Positions 26,201 to 35,297 of a DNA stretch of 64,000 bases are shown here, in pieces. The stretch's first letter is position 1. Every line of letters starts with the position of its first letter. The notes beneath the pieces were generated by a model. It saw nothing but the letters and a program-made list of their open reading frames with translations. It searched no databases and had not been told where the DNA came from. The position numbers and the translations under genes were made by a program. The stretch is from Limosilactobacillus vaginalis DSM 5837 = ATCC 49540 (GTDB taxonomy: Bacteria > Bacillota > Bacilli > Lactobacillales > Lactobacillaceae), in contig NZ_GG693413.1 in the NCBI RefSeq assembly GCF_000159435.1, positions 103,233 through 167,232 of the forward strand, given 5' to 3'.

Positions 26201-27534
26201 GTGCTGGAACAATTGGTACTGTCGCCGATAAGACTGCCTATGGTTATGTTAAGGCTTATGAACGTGATACAGATAAGCAGTTCCGGGGAGCAGAAGAGGA
26301 CCGGCTTTCTCATGGTGCTACCGGTGTTAAACGAACGACAGGACAGCACCCGGCCGGAATTATTATTGTTCCTGATGATATGGAGATTTACGACTTTACG
26401 CCAGTTCAATACCCGGCTGATGATCAAGAAGCGGCTTGGGAAACAACCCACTTCGATTTCCACTCCATTCACGATAATATTTTAAAGATGGATATTTTAG
26501 GTCATGATGATCCGACGATGATTCGTGCCTTGCAAGATTTATCCGGGGTTGATCCACAAACTATTCCGATGAATGATCCGGGCGTAATGAGTTTATTCTC
26601 TAGTCCTGAGGCGTTAGGGGTAAGTGAAGAACAGATCCAGAGTAAAACTGGAACTCTTGGTTTACCAGAATTCGGGACCCGTTTTGTTCGGGGAATGCTT
26701 GAGGATACCCACCCAAAGAACTATTCGCAACTCCTGCAAATATCTGGACTTTCTCACGGAACGGGCGTGTGGTTGGACAACGCTCAAGAGTTAATTAAAC
26801 AAGGGGTCGCAACAATTGCCAATGTGATCGGATGTCGGGACAACATTATGACCGACTTAATTCACTATGGCCTTGATTCTGAAACCTCATTCCAAGTGAT
26901 GGAATCAGTTCGTCATGGTCGAGGAATCCCTGATGATTGGCAAAAGAAAATGCGTGAGGCTAACGTTCCGCAATGGTACATGGATTCATGTTTGAAGATT
27001 AAATACATGTTCCCACGAGCACACGCGGCCGCCTATGTTTTGATGGCATTACGGATTGCCTACTTTAAGGTATACTTCCCGCTTGTTTATTACTGTGCAT
27101 TCTTCTCTGTTCGTGCTGATGACTTTGACGTGGTTGCAATGTCACACGGTAAAGACGCTGTTAAGACACGGATGAAAGAGATTAATTCTCAAGGAAACGA
27201 TGCAAGTGCTAAGGACAAGAGTTTATTGACGATCCTTGAATTAGCTAATGAAATGTTAGAGCGGGGCTTTAAGTTCAAGATGGTTGATCTTGAGCGATCT
27301 GATGCAAGTAACTGGTTAATTGATGGTAACACATTAATTGCTCCATTCCGCGCAGTTCCTGGTTTGGGATTAAACGTTGCCAAGCAGATTGTTGCTGCTC
27401 GTGAAGAAAAGAAGTTCTTATCGAAGCAAGATCTAGCTGAGCGAGGAAAGGTTTCGCAGACAATTATAGATTTTCTTACCCAGAATCATGTCTTGGACGG
27501 ACTGCCGGACGAGAACCAATTAAGCCTGTTCTAG
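23206..27534 (+). CDS. polC: DNA polymerase III alpha subunit, PolC type
   Basis: Main replicative polymerase of low-GC Gram-positives, with built-in 3'-5' exonuclease, 1442 aa. Domains in order: N-terminal domain, OB fold (about 230-330), PHP domain from about 338 ([17 protein letters not shown]), exonuclease insert from about 426 ([16 protein letters not shown]), then the polymerase core with a zinc-binding cluster near 915-945 (CPKCHYSHF, then KKCPKCG) and the catalytic acids in [12 protein letters not shown] near 966. The GTG start at 23206 has AGGAGG upstream. Confidence 0.98.
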   Translation: MSLSRQELFQKLLEQIHFPEKDNPAFRDAKVQSVVVHKDSRLWEFHLMLRQPLPFNLFSEFSNALTMGFRDIANTRVKISSPMTDLDPKLIGDYWEYVVRQTAPDSPMTQQVCTQTSPEVRDGRVTLVIENEMMKDFLTKNVLGKIEEDYVDLGFPKFRIHPFVDESASEARIKELKAKHEADDAALAAKAMEQIKKNNVAKKKKQQSNVAPADGPVQLGRVINDSQEVKQMKDIAEEERSVVVEGYVFSTEVRELRSGRQLLTFEITDYTSSFAVKKFSRNEADEAQFANIKEGMWLKVRGPVQEDTWMHDLVINAFDINEIKHEERQDKAPADDKRIELHAHSEMSQMDATNSITELANRAHSWGQPAIAITDHADVQAFPEAFKAAKKTGIKMLYGVEANVVDDGIPLVYNENDTPLDGQTYVIFDVETTGLSAIYDKVIELSASKMKDGEVLERFDEFIDPGFPLSEQTTNLTSITDEMVQGSKSEEEVFRMFRDFCEGCIIAGHNVSFDMGFMNTGYRRHNMEEITAPVIDTLPLARFLYPHMRGYRLNTLSKKFKVALEHHHRANYDAEATGKLLHIFLKDAEKRYGIKLISDLNKHMTDNDAYRHARPFHVTILAQTQAGLKNLYKLVSLSNVKYFARVPRIPRSVLTKFRQGLLLGTACSSGEVFTAMMEKGFAEAERKAKYYDFIEVQPKPNYQPLLEQKVIADDAHLEDILKNMVKLGENLKKPVVATGDVHYLDAHDAIYRKILINSQGGANPLNRTRRPDVHFRTTDEMLNEFSFLGADKAHQIVVTNTHQVADMIDDGICPVKDKLYTPHMKGAEQEIQDRTWDTAKKWYGDPLPKIVQDRVDLELNSIVKNGFSVIYLIAQRLVAKSNKDGYLVGSRGSVGSSVVATLSGITEVNPLPPHYRCPKCHYSHFYTKGEYSSGFDLPEKKCPKCGTLLVKDGHDIPFQTFLGFKGNKVPDIDLNFSGDYQPIAHNYMKVLFGEKNVFRAGTIGTVADKTAYGYVKAYERDTDKQFRGAEEDRLSHGATGVKRTTGQHPAGIIIVPDDMEIYDFTPVQYPADDQEAAWETTHFDFHSIHDNILKMDILGHDDPTMIRALQDLSGVDPQTIPMNDPGVMSLFSSPEALGVSEEQIQSKTGTLGLPEFGTRFVRGMLEDTHPKNYSQLLQISGLSHGTGVWLDNAQELIKQGVATIANVIGCRDNIMTDLIHYGLDSETSFQVMESVRHGRGIPDDWQKKMREANVPQWYMDSCLKIKYMFPRAHAAAYVLMALRIAYFKVYFPLVYYCAFFSVRADDFDVVAMSHGKDAVKTRMKEINSQGNDASAKDKSLLTILELANEMLERGFKFKMVDLERSDASNWLIDGNTLIAPFRAVPGLGLNVAKQIVAAREEKKFLSKQDLAERGKVSQTIIDFLTQNHVLDGLPDENQLSLF

Positions 27535-27544
27535 GGATAGTTGC

Positions 27545-27573
27545 TTGCTAGTTTAGTGAGTTCATGCTACAAT
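27545..27573 (+). promoter_or_regulatory. Candidate sigma-A promoter of the rimP-nusA-infB operon
   Basis: TTGCTA (27545-27550), 17-bp spacer, TACAAT (27568-27573). Transcription would begin near 27580, just before the leader hairpin. Confidence 0.55.
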
Positions 27574-27596
27574 TAATTATGGTAAATAACTCGTTG

Positions 27597-27623
27597 GAGT
27601 GAGCAGAGATGCTCGCTCTTTTT
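27597..27623 (+). terminator. Leader terminator/attenuator of the nusA operon
   Basis: GAGTGAGCA and TGCTCGCTC form a 9-bp stem with a GAGA loop, followed by TTTTT. It lies between the candidate promoter and rimP, so it either ends polC transcription or attenuates this operon. NusA itself acts on such hairpins, which would allow feedback. Confidence 0.7.
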
Positions 27624-27648
27624 ATTGCAAATAATGGAGGTGACGCAG

Positions 27649-28131
27649 TTGAGCAATGTCGTTGAAATAGTAAGCGGATTAGCTAAGCCGATTTTAGCCA
27701 AACATGATTGCTACCTTTACGATCTTGAATTCGTTAAGGAAGGTAAAAGCTGGTACTTACGGGTTTATGTTGATAAGGATGGGGGAGTTACCCTAGAAGA
27801 CTGTGCTGATATTAGTGATGAATTGAGTGAGGCGCTTGATAATACCGAGCCTGATCCAATTCCTCAGGCATATTTCCTTGAGGTATCTTCTCCTGGTGCC
27901 GAACGTCCATTGAAGAAGGAAGCTGATTATGAGCGGGCAATCAATGATTACATTCACGTTTCCCTTTACCAGCAGATAGAAGGAAAAAAGGCATACGAGG
28001 GAACGCTGGTTGAACTTACGCCTGACGAACTAACATTGGAATACATGGATAAGACTCGTCAGCGTCGAATTAAGATTGAACGTAAAATGATCGCGCAAGC
28101 ACGATTAGCAATCGACTTTAGCAAGATTTAA
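27649..28131 (+). CDS. rimP: Ribosome maturation factor RimP
   Basis: Needed for 30S subunit assembly, about 160 aa. Conserved blocks are [36 protein letters not shown] and [22 protein letters not shown] at 27636-27643 points to the TTG at 27649; an ATG at 27634 lies before that site. First gene of the rimP-nusA-rnpM-ylxQ-infB-rbfA operon. Confidence 0.95.
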   Translation: MSNVVEIVSGLAKPILAKHDCYLYDLEFVKEGKSWYLRVYVDKDGGVTLEDCADISDELSEALDNTEPDPIPQAYFLEVSSPGAERPLKKEADYERAINDYIHVSLYQQIEGKKAYEGTLVELTPDELTLEYMDKTRQRRIKIERKMIAQARLAIDFSKI

Positions 28132-28146
28132 AGGGAGTGTTAAAAG

Positions 28147-29379
28147 GTGAGCAAAGCAAAAACAAACACTGAAATGATCGCTGCTCTTGATTACTTAGAG
28201 AAAGAAAAGGGAATCAAGAAGGAAATTGTTATTGAAGCCTTAGAACAGGCTTTGGAACTCGCATATAAGCAAAATTATGGTGAAAAGAACGTTGAAGTTG
28301 ACTTTGACGGGGTTACTGGTAATATCAAGGTTTATGCTGTTAAGACGATTACCGATAACGAAGACCTGGTTGAGGAAGATGACAACGAGTATATGAGCCT
28401 TGCTGATGCGCGGAAGTTGCCACATGGTCAAGGATACGATGTTGGTGATGAGATTCGTGAAGAAGTTACACCACGTGATTTTGGTCGAATTGCAGCCCAA
28501 ACAGCAAAGCAAGTGGTAATGCAACGGTTACGCGAAGAAGAACGCAAGATCATCTATAATAAGTACAAGACTTATGAGAATGAAATCATTACCGGTGAAG
28601 TTTCTCGTGAGGACAAACGTTTTACTTGGGTTGACCTTGGTGATGGTGTTGAAGGTGCCATGGGTTACCGGGACAAGATGCCTAATGAACACTACCACAT
28701 TCATGACCGGATCCAAGTTTACGTTTCGAAAGTAAATGATGATCGTCATGGCCCGCAAATCTTTGTCAGCCGGACAGCTCCAGAATTATTGAAGCGGTTA
28801 TTCGAACGAGAAGTTCCAGAAATTAAGGACGGGACAGTCTTAATTGAAAATATTGCTCGTGAAGCTGGGGATCGTGCTAAGGTAGCTGTTTATTCTAACG
28901 ATCCAAACGTTGATCCCGTTGGTACTTGTGTCGGCCCTCGTGGTTCACGTGTTCAGGCAATTGTTAATGAGCTTGATGGCGAGAACATGGATATTGTTGA
29001 ATATGTTAAGGACCCGGCTCAATTTATTGCTAATGCCCTCAACCCGGCAGAAGTTTTAGACGTTATTTTTAATGAACCGGAAGCTCCAGTTACTGAAGAA
29101 CAACCAGAAGAAAATTCAACTGATGATTCTGTAACGGAGACTAGCGACACATCAACTGAAGCAGAGAGTACTGAAGAAGAACCGGTCGCAACAACTGAAG
29201 AGCGTTCATGCACGGTTGTAGTTCCCGATAGTCAGCTCTCACTTGCAATTGGTAAGCGGGGTCAAAATGCCCGGTTGGCTGCTCGATTAACAAAGTATAA
29301 GATCGATATTAAACCGGCTTCTGAGATGGAAGACAATACTGATACACTCGAAGAAGAAACTGACGCTTCAGAAGATTAA
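28147..29379 (+). CDS. nusA: Transcription termination/antitermination factor NusA
   Basis: RNA polymerase-binding factor of 410 aa. The N-terminal domain, S1 domain (about 135-205) and KH region with CVGPRGSRVQAIVNELDGENMDIVEY are canonical, and the second KH motif VPDSQLSLAIGKRGQNARLAARLT is intact. Between the two KH parts lies a 40-45-residue acidic insert rich in Glu, Thr and Ser (about residues 310-353) that B. subtilis NusA lacks, and the C-terminal tail is also acidic. GTG start at 28147 with GGGAGTG upstream. Confidence 0.96.
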   Translation: MSKAKTNTEMIAALDYLEKEKGIKKEIVIEALEQALELAYKQNYGEKNVEVDFDGVTGNIKVYAVKTITDNEDLVEEDDNEYMSLADARKLPHGQGYDVGDEIREEVTPRDFGRIAAQTAKQVVMQRLREEERKIIYNKYKTYENEIITGEVSREDKRFTWVDLGDGVEGAMGYRDKMPNEHYHIHDRIQVYVSKVNDDRHGPQIFVSRTAPELLKRLFEREVPEIKDGTVLIENIAREAGDRAKVAVYSNDPNVDPVGTCVGPRGSRVQAIVNELDGENMDIVEYVKDPAQFIANALNPAEVLDVIFNEPEAPVTEEQPEENSTDDSVTETSDTSTEAESTEEEPVATTEERSCTVVVPDSQLSLAIGKRGQNARLAARLTKYKIDIKPASEMEDNTDTLEEETDASED

Positions 29380-29397
29380 AGCAGCGGGGTGAAATAA

Positions 29398-29700
29398 ATG
29401 AAAAAGAGAAAAGTACCGATGCGTAAAGATATTGTTACTGGCGAAATGATGCCGAAACGACAATTGATCCGAGTAGTTAAGAATAAGGAAGGCGAAGTTA
29501 CGCTTGATCCGACCGGTAAAAAGTCTGGTCGGGGAGCCTACATTGCTGTAGATGTAAAGATTGCTAAACGAGCAAAAGAAGAAAAAACTTTCGAAAAAGC
29601 CTTTCATGTTAAGTTGGATGATTCATTCTATGATGAATTAATTCAATACACGGATCACCTTCAAGCACGACAAGCTTTATTTGGTAACAATGAAAAATAA
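29398..29700 (+). CDS. rnpM: RNase P modulator RnpM (YlxR, DUF448)
   Basis: A 100-aa basic RNA-binding protein, long known as YlxR and more recently described as a modulator of RNase P. It shows VPMRKDIVTGEMMPKRQLIRVV and the conserved GRGAYI loop. The Cys found in many family members is Met/Val here. GGGGTGA precedes the ATG. The end overlaps ylxQ by 11 bp. Confidence 0.93.
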   Translation: MKKRKVPMRKDIVTGEMMPKRQLIRVVKNKEGEVTLDPTGKKSGRGAYIAVDVKIAKRAKEEKTFEKAFHVKLDDSFYDELIQYTDHLQARQALFGNNEK

Positions 29701-30001
29701 TCAACAATCCGTTTTAAACTTACTCGGATTAGCACGCCGCGCCAAACAACTTCAAAGTGGCGAGGGCAGTGTCTTAAAATTAATTCAAACAGAAAAAGCC
29801 CAGTTTGTTTTCTTAGCTCAGGATGCTGGATCAGCAACACTAAAGAAGTTTACGGATAAATGCACCTTCTACAAGGTTCCACTCTGTACGCTTTTTACTA
29901 AAAAACAACTAAGTCAAGCAATTGGACAGTCAAGAACTGTTATTTGTGTAACGCAATCTGGATTTGCAAGAAAGTTTGAGGAACTACTAACGATGAATTA
30001 A
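29690..30001 (+). CDS. ylxQ: YlxQ, L7Ae-family RNA-binding protein
   Basis: A 103-aa ribosomal protein L7Ae/L30e-like protein that binds kink-turn RNAs. [22 protein letters not shown] and [20 protein letters not shown] are the L7Ae fold landmarks. The ATG at 29690 overlaps rnpM; an in-frame TTG at 29681 is less likely. It sits in the standard nusA-infB operon position. Confidence 0.9.
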   Translation: MKNNQQSVLNLLGLARRAKQLQSGEGSVLKLIQTEKAQFVFLAQDAGSATLKKFTDKCTFYKVPLCTLFTKKQLSQAIGQSRTVICVTQSGFARKFEELLTMN

Positions 30002-30014
30002 GGAGCGTGAGTAC

Positions 30015-32291
30015 ATGGCCAAAGAACGAATTTATGAATTAGCCAAAGAACTCAAGATGCCAAGCAAGAGCCTTGTAAAGGTAGCTAAGGATCAAGGAAT
30101 GGATATTAAAAGCCATATGTCATCTGTGACACCTGATCAAGCACAAAAGTTACGCCAAGTTGTTAAGGGGAACAACCAAAAGGGCGCTAACCAGCCAAAA
30201 CAACAGGCTAAGCATCACGAAAAGAATTCTCAGGCAAAAGCAGGTCATAAGGGAAACAAACAATCAACCAATCAAGCTAACCATAACAAGAAAAATGAAT
30301 ATCATGATCAAAAGCACCATGATAAGAACCATTCTTCTAAGCAAACTAACCAAAACAATAACCGTCATCAAAATGACAATAACGGCCGCTTTGGTGGCAG
30401 CTTGAATGAATCTGGTCGAAAGGGTAAGCGGTTTAACAAGAAGAACAAGAAGCGGAACAAGAAACATAACAATAATGGTCGTCTTCGTGAGGTTAAGCAC
30501 CAACAACCTACTCAGCGAAAGGATAAGCCATTACCGGATGTTCTTGAATATACCGAGGGAATGAATGCGCAAGATCTTGGAAAGATTTTGCACCGTTCAC
30601 CAGCAGAAATTATTAAAAAGCTCTTTATGCTCGGTGTAATGATTAATCAAAACCAGTCCTTAGATAAAGATACGATTGAATTGTTAGCTACTGATTATGG
30701 TATTGAAGCTAAGGAAAAGGTTGAAGAAGATATTTCAGATATCGACAAGATGTTTGAAGAAGAGCAAAATAACACGGATCACTTAGTTTCTCGTCCACCG
30801 GTTGTTACTGTTATGGGACACGTTGACCATGGTAAGACTACGTTGCTTGATAAGCTTCGTCACTCACATGTTACTGAACATGAAGCTGGGGGAATTACTC
30901 AGGAGATCGGTGCTTACCAAGTTCATTACAAGGATAACCTAATTACATTCTTGGATACGCCAGGACACGCTGCCTTTACTGAAATGCGTGCTCGGGGTGC
31001 TAATATTACTGATATTACCGTGTTGGTTGTTGCCGCTGATGACGGTGTTATGCCACAGACTGTTGAAGCTATCCACCACGCTCAAGCCGCTAAGACACCG
31101 ATTATTGTTGCAGTTAACAAGATCGATAAGCCAGGTGCCAATCCAGAACGGGTAATTGAGGAATTAGCTAAGTACAACCTGATTCCAGAAGACTGGGGTG
31201 GTGACACGATCTTTGTTAACATCTCAGCTAAGTTTGGGAAGAATATTGATGAATTGCTTGATATGATTCAACTCCAAGCTGAAATGATGGAATTGAAGGC
31301 TAACCCAGATCAAAACGCTGCTGGTTCCGTTGTTGAAGCACGACTTGATCAAGGTAAGGGTTCCGTTGCCACTGTTCTGGTACAACAAGGAACTTTACAT
31401 GTTGGTGACCCAATTGTTGTTGGAAATACCTATGGTCGTGTTCGGACAATGACAAACGAAAATGGTCGGCGAATTAAGGAAGCTACCCCATCAACTCCTG
31501 TCGAGATTACTGGGCTTAATTCTGTTCCGGAAGCTGGGGATCGCTTTATTGTCTTTGACGATGAAAAGACCGCCCGTGCTGCTGGTGAGAAGCGTGCAGA
31601 ACAAGCACAAGAAGAAGAGCGGAAGCGGACTTCTCACGTTACATTGGACAACTTATTTGATACGATGAAGAAGGGACAAATGAAGACCCTCCCATTAATC
31701 ATTAAGGCCGATGTTCAAGGTTCAGTAGAAGCACTTAGTCAAAGTCTTCAAAAGATTAAGGTTGATGGTGTTCGGGTCGATATAATTCACCAAGCTGTTG
31801 GTGCAATTAATGAATCCGATGTAACATTAGCTGAAGCTTCTAATGCCGTTATTATTGGTTTCAATGTTCGGCCAACTTCACTTGCTAAATCGTTAGCTGA
31901 TTCAAATAAAATTGATATTCGTCTCCACCAAGTGATCTACAACGCAATTGAAGAAGTTGAAGACGCAATGAAGGGGATGCTTGAACCGGTTTATAAAGAA
32001 GAAACTATTGGTCAAGTTGAAGTTCGGCAAATCTACAAGGCTTCTAAGGTCGGGACAATTGCTGGGGGAATGGTAACTTCTGGTAAGATTACCCGTGATT
32101 CTAAGGTTCGGCTTGTTCGTGACGGAATCGTCGTTTATAGCGGTGAACTTGGTAGCTTGAAGCGGTTCAAGGATGACGTTAAGGAAGTTAAGGCCGGCTT
32201 TGAATGTGGTTTGACAATTCAAAACTACAATGACATTAAGGAAAATGATGTTATTGAAGCCTACCAAATGAAAGAAGTACCAGTTAAGTAA
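30015..32291 (+). CDS. infB: Translation initiation factor IF-2
   Basis: GTPase of 758 aa that places initiator tRNA on the 30S subunit. An N-terminal IF2-N motif ([24 protein letters not shown]) is followed by a low-complexity linker (about residues 55-155) rich in Asn, Lys, His and Gln. A second IF2-N segment precedes the G domain: G1 [10 protein letters not shown] near 267, G3 DTPGH, G4 NKID. Domains II, III and the tRNA-binding C-terminal domain follow. AAGGAG upstream of the ATG. The linker may be intrinsically disordered. Confidence 0.98.
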   Translation: MAKERIYELAKELKMPSKSLVKVAKDQGMDIKSHMSSVTPDQAQKLRQVVKGNNQKGANQPKQQAKHHEKNSQAKAGHKGNKQSTNQANHNKKNEYHDQKHHDKNHSSKQTNQNNNRHQNDNNGRFGGSLNESGRKGKRFNKKNKKRNKKHNNNGRLREVKHQQPTQRKDKPLPDVLEYTEGMNAQDLGKILHRSPAEIIKKLFMLGVMINQNQSLDKDTIELLATDYGIEAKEKVEEDISDIDKMFEEEQNNTDHLVSRPPVVTVMGHVDHGKTTLLDKLRHSHVTEHEAGGITQEIGAYQVHYKDNLITFLDTPGHAAFTEMRARGANITDITVLVVAADDGVMPQTVEAIHHAQAAKTPIIVAVNKIDKPGANPERVIEELAKYNLIPEDWGGDTIFVNISAKFGKNIDELLDMIQLQAEMMELKANPDQNAAGSVVEARLDQGKGSVATVLVQQGTLHVGDPIVVGNTYGRVRTMTNENGRRIKEATPSTPVEITGLNSVPEAGDRFIVFDDEKTARAAGEKRAEQAQEEERKRTSHVTLDNLFDTMKKGQMKTLPLIIKADVQGSVEALSQSLQKIKVDGVRVDIIHQAVGAINESDVTLAEASNAVIIGFNVRPTSLAKSLADSNKIDIRLHQVIYNAIEEVEDAMKGMLEPVYKEETIGQVEVRQIYKASKVGTIAGGMVTSGKITRDSKVRLVRDGIVVYSGELGSLKRFKDDVKEVKAGFECGLTIQNYNDIKENDVIEAYQMKEVPVK

Positions 32292-32306
32292 ACCGAGGTG
32301 AATAAA

Positions 32307-32672
32307 ATGCCTAATAAACAATATCGAGTTGATCGGTTAGCCCAAGAAATTCAGCGCGAGGTTGACGATATTCTTTTGAAGCGAGTTCGTGACCCGCGTG
32401 TACAAGGGGTAACCATTACTGGTGTAGATGTTACTGGTGATCTTCAACAAGCAACCATCTATTACAGTATCTTGTCCGACAAGGCTTCTGATATGGAAAA
32501 GGTTCAAGCCGGGTTAGACAAGGCAACCGGATTGATTCGGAGTGAATTGGGTGCACGGTTGAACATCTTCAAAACACCTGAAATTAAATTTGAACGAGAT
32601 AAATCAATTGCCTATGGAAGTCGAATTGATCAGCTGATCAATAAGCTTCACCAGCAAGAACAAGATAAGTAA
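32307..32672 (+). CDS. rbfA: Ribosome-binding factor A
   Basis: A 121-aa KH-fold factor for late 30S maturation and cold adaptation. RVDRLAQEIQREVDDILLKRVRDPRV is the family start. The GTG at 32298 overlaps the ribosome site GAGGTG, so the ATG at 32307 is the start. Last gene of the operon; a terminator follows. Confidence 0.95.
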   Translation: MPNKQYRVDRLAQEIQREVDDILLKRVRDPRVQGVTITGVDVTGDLQQATIYYSILSDKASDMEKVQAGLDKATGLIRSELGARLNIFKTPEIKFERDKSIAYGSRIDQLINKLHQQEQDK

Positions 32673-32680
32673 TTAAGGAT

Positions 32681-32717
32681 GAACGAGCTGGGAGCTTTCT
32701 CTTAGTTCGTTTTTTTA
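32681..32717 (+). terminator. Terminator of the rimP-rbfA operon
   Basis: GAACGAGCT pairs with AGTTCGTTT (two wobbles) and is followed by a run of T. Confidence 0.75.
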
Positions 32718-32730
32718 TGGAGAGAATCAT

Positions 32731-33630
32731 ATGGATGGAATTATTCCCTTGTACAAGGAACGTGGAATGACGAGCTTTGATTGTGTCAGTCGTTTGCGGC
32801 GGATACTAAAGACAAAGAAAATCGGTCATTCAGGGACGCTGGATCCCTCTGTTGATGGTGTTTTGCCAATCTGTATTGGTAATGCGACTAAAGTAGTAGA
32901 ATACTTGATGCAGTCAGGTAAAGAATACCAGGGAGAGCTAGTAATCGGAAAAGCGACAACGACTGAAGATTTTGATGGTGAAATAGTTGAAACTAAACCA
33001 GTCGAAACTCCAATTAGTAGTGAACTAATTAAGGAAGCAATGCAGAAAATGACGGGAGAAATCATTCAGATTCCGCCGATGTATTCTGCCGTCAAGGTGA
33101 ATGGAAAGCGTCTTTATGAGTATGCCCGTACCGGTGAAACCGTGGAACGACCACGACGTAAAGCGTTGATTAGTAGTTTTGCCCTGTGTCGAAACGAGTA
33201 TGATTCAGAACATCAAGAACAACACGTTTATTTTAAGGTAAAGTGTAGTAAGGGGACTTACATTAGAACGCTTGTCGCTGACTTAGCGCGTTCGCTTGGC
33301 TATCCTGGTGCGATGAAATGGCTAACCAGGCTTGAAAGTGGTGGCTTTACGCTTGACCAGACCCTGAGCTTAAATGATATTCAAGATGCGGTAGCTCACC
33401 AAAAAATTAATCGCCATCTTTATCCAATTGACTATGCATTGAAAGACTATCCAGCAGTAGAATTAACTCCGGTACAATGGCATTCTGTTCAGCATGGTGG
33501 TTGGCTTAAGAAAGATGAGCTGCAGACAGTGGCAAATGAAGTGGTCCTGAAATATGACGGATCGACTAAAGCGCTATATCATCTAACGTCCCAAGGATAT
33601 AAACCAACAAAGATGTTCTCTGTGAAGTGA
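32731..33630 (+). CDS. truB: tRNA pseudouridine(55) synthase
   Basis: Makes pseudouridine 55 in tRNA. The 299-aa protein shows the catalytic Asp in HSGTLDPSVDGVLP, then the conserved YSAVKVNGKRLYEYAR and CSKGTYIRTLVADLARSLG. GGAGAG precedes the ATG. It pairs with ribF, whose ribosome site begins at the truB stop. Confidence 0.97.
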   Translation: MDGIIPLYKERGMTSFDCVSRLRRILKTKKIGHSGTLDPSVDGVLPICIGNATKVVEYLMQSGKEYQGELVIGKATTTEDFDGEIVETKPVETPISSELIKEAMQKMTGEIIQIPPMYSAVKVNGKRLYEYARTGETVERPRRKALISSFALCRNEYDSEHQEQHVYFKVKCSKGTYIRTLVADLARSLGYPGAMKWLTRLESGGFTLDQTLSLNDIQDAVAHQKINRHLYPIDYALKDYPAVELTPVQWHSVQHGGWLKKDELQTVANEVVLKYDGSTKALYHLTSQGYKPTKMFSVK

Positions 33631-33644
33631 AGGAGGAAGGAAAA

Positions 33645-34613
33645 GTGGAAGTAGTAAGAATCCACCACCCATTGCAGAAAGAGTTAGTGCCTGCAGGTCC
33701 AGTAGTGCTCGCAATGGGCTTCTTCGATGGTGTTCATCGTGGTCACCAGCAAGTGATTAATACTGCTAAAAAGATCGCTGAAGAAAAAGATCTTCCGTTA
33801 GCAGTATTAACCTATGATCACGCGCCCGGAATCGTTTATCAACAATATCCTGGTGGCTTTAAATACCTGTCAACAACATCACGAAAGCTAGATCTTTTAA
33901 AACAATTAGGTGTTGATTTGGTATATCTGGTTAGCTTTACTTCTTCATTTGCGAGTCTTTCACCACAAGAATTTGTCGATCAATATTTAATAGGCTTTCA
34001 CGCGAAAACAGTGGTGGCGGGATTCGATCATACTTATGGCAAAGCTGCGGTGGCAACGATGGCACGTTTACCGGAGTATGCTAACGGTCGATTTAACGTA
34101 ATCACGGTTCCTAAGTTTACTGGTAATGGTAAACAAAAGATTGGTTCACGGGTTATTCGTAAAGCCATTGATCAGGGGGATGTTGAGTTGGCTAACCAGA
34201 TGCTAGGTTATTATTACATGACAACGGGAATTGTTGTTCATGGCTTGGCACGAGGGCGAACACTGGGCTTTCCTACAATTAACGTTGAAACTCCTGAAGG
34301 TGAACGTCTTCCTGGTATTGGCGTATACACAGTTCAAGTGCAAATTGGTCAGAAATGGTACGGCGGAATGGCAAGTGTTGGTCACAACATTACTTTCGGT
34401 GATCAAAATAAGCTTACTGTTGAGATATACCTTTTCGACTTTGACCAATTGGTATACGGTGAGGAAGTTAAGGTTCGGTGGCTTTATTATCAACGTGGTG
34501 AAATGAAATTTAGTGGTGCTGATGAGCTTGTTGACCAGATGAAGCAGGATGAACAATTGGCGCGACAGAATTTACAAAAAATTGTCCCTGGTATAAAGCA
34601 GCCATTAGTTTAG
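33645..34613 (+). CDS. ribF: Bifunctional riboflavin kinase/FAD synthetase
   Basis: Converts riboflavin to FMN and FAD, 322 aa. The N-terminal adenylyltransferase domain has GFFDGVHRGHQQ; the C-terminal flavokinase domain has GRTLGFPTINVE and the conserved G-x-GVY block (PGIGVYTVQV). The frame opens at a GTG at 33627, but AAGGAGGAAGG at 33630-33640 sets the GTG at 33645 as start. It is next to truB, as in many Firmicutes. No FMN riboswitch was seen. Confidence 0.96.
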   Translation: MEVVRIHHPLQKELVPAGPVVLAMGFFDGVHRGHQQVINTAKKIAEEKDLPLAVLTYDHAPGIVYQQYPGGFKYLSTTSRKLDLLKQLGVDLVYLVSFTSSFASLSPQEFVDQYLIGFHAKTVVAGFDHTYGKAAVATMARLPEYANGRFNVITVPKFTGNGKQKIGSRVIRKAIDQGDVELANQMLGYYYMTTGIVVHGLARGRTLGFPTINVETPEGERLPGIGVYTVQVQIGQKWYGGMASVGHNITFGDQNKLTVEIYLFDFDQLVYGEEVKVRWLYYQRGEMKFSGADELVDQMKQDEQLARQNLQKIVPGIKQPLV

Positions 34614-34645
34614 AGATAACTTAATTTTTTCAATTGAAATAGTAA

Positions 34646-34691
34646 GGGGGAGAGAGACAGAACTAGCTCGCTAGTTCGTTTTCGAACCCCC
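34646..34691. terminator. GC-anchored hairpin after ribF
   Basis: GAACTAGC and GCTAGTTC form the core hairpin, with GGGGG and CCCCC closing a larger outer stem. It may terminate ribF transcription; a T-run GTTTTCG follows the inner arm. Confidence 0.5.
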
Positions 34692-34695
34692 ACAA

Positions 34696-34800
34696 GCACA
34701 AATAGGGATTCAGCGTTCGGATTTTCCGAGCACTGAATCCCATTTGTGTACTGCGTCGTTTGTATTTTATCTAGGTAATATAACTTATGTCACAACCCCC
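34696..34800 (-). repeat. Intergenic hairpin repeat, copy A
   Basis: On the minus strand it begins GGGGGTTGTGACATAA, has an AT-rich middle, and ends in a long hairpin: CACAAATGGGATTCAG pairs with CTGAATCCCTATTTGTG (34697-34748). The same layout and many of the same bases recur on the plus strand at 50047-50150. The two hairpins differ by paired changes. Confidence 0.75.
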
Positions 34801-34811
34801 TTTTTCCACTA

Positions 34812-35183
34812 TCAATGACGACTTGCTCGATGATTAGTTGATTGACTAATTTTATGAACGTGTCGCTTAAACTTCATACCGCCGTCCGTGACTAACTTGA
34901 AGTGGCGCATTTTAGCGTTGAACGGCCGGTTTGATAGTCGAATTGAAATCCAGCGACGCATGATTTCTGTCATTTCATCAAGCTCTTTACTAAGGCGATC
35001 GTTATTGGCTTTAACTACGGCATCGTGGATATCGGTTTGTAATCGATTAATCAAATTATTGTGATAGTCAAGCAACTCCCTTGTTAGCGGGGCATTCCGA
35101 TAACTATTGAAGAGCTTCTGAATAATCCGCATAGCATCTTCGGGACCACTTGGCTGAATAAATCGTTGCTTCTTATGTTTCAT
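34812..35183 (-). CDS. Conserved-looking hypothetical protein
   Basis: A 123-aa basic, helical, probably cytosolic protein with no signal peptide, membrane segment or cysteine. The N-terminus (MKHKKQRFIQPSGPEDAMRI) and the His/Arg-rich C-terminus are strongly positive, suggesting nucleic-acid or ribosome contact, but no known motif is visible. An AGGAG 8 nt before the ATG supports it as a real gene. It is divergent from hrcA, and the heat-shock promoter lies just upstream of its start. I do not recognise a family. Confidence 0.65.
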   Translation of the reverse strand: MKHKKQRFIQPSGPEDAMRIIQKLFNSYRNAPLTRELLDYHNNLINRLQTDIHDAVVKANNDRLSKELDEMTEIMRRWISIRLSNRPFNAKMRHFKLVTDGGMKFKRHVHKISQSTNHRASRH

Positions 35184-35214
35184 TGAAAAACTCCTAGATT
35201 TTATTTGACGTTTC

Positions 35215-35243
35215 TTGACTTTTACTATTCAGATTGTTATATT
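35215..35243 (+). promoter_or_regulatory. Sigma-A promoter of the hrcA operon
   Basis: TTGACT (35215-35220), 17-bp spacer, TATATT (35238-35243). The CIRCE operator begins 10 bp after the -10 box. Confidence 0.75.
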
Positions 35244-35253
35244 ATACATGTGT

Positions 35254-35280
35254 TTAGCACTTAACCCTATAGAGTGCTAA
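35254..35280. promoter_or_regulatory. CIRCE operator (HrcA binding site)
   Basis: TTAGCACTT-N9-GAGTGCTAA matches the consensus TTAGCACTC-N9-GAGTGCTAA with one base different in the left arm. It overlaps the predicted transcription start of hrcA-grpE-dnaK. Confidence 0.95.
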
Positions 35281-35297
35281 AAGGGGAAGTGATACAA

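Noticed and set aside
30264-30506. Hydrophobic minus-strand ORF inside infB that looks like a membrane protein
   Set aside because: Antisense of the Asn/Lys/His-rich IF-2 linker, which automatically gives Val/Leu/Ile-rich reading; no ribosome site.
34683-34695. TTCGAACCCCCAC resembling a tRNA T-loop region
   Set aside because: It is part of a G-rich/C-rich hairpin; no acceptor, D-arm or anticodon arm can be drawn around it.
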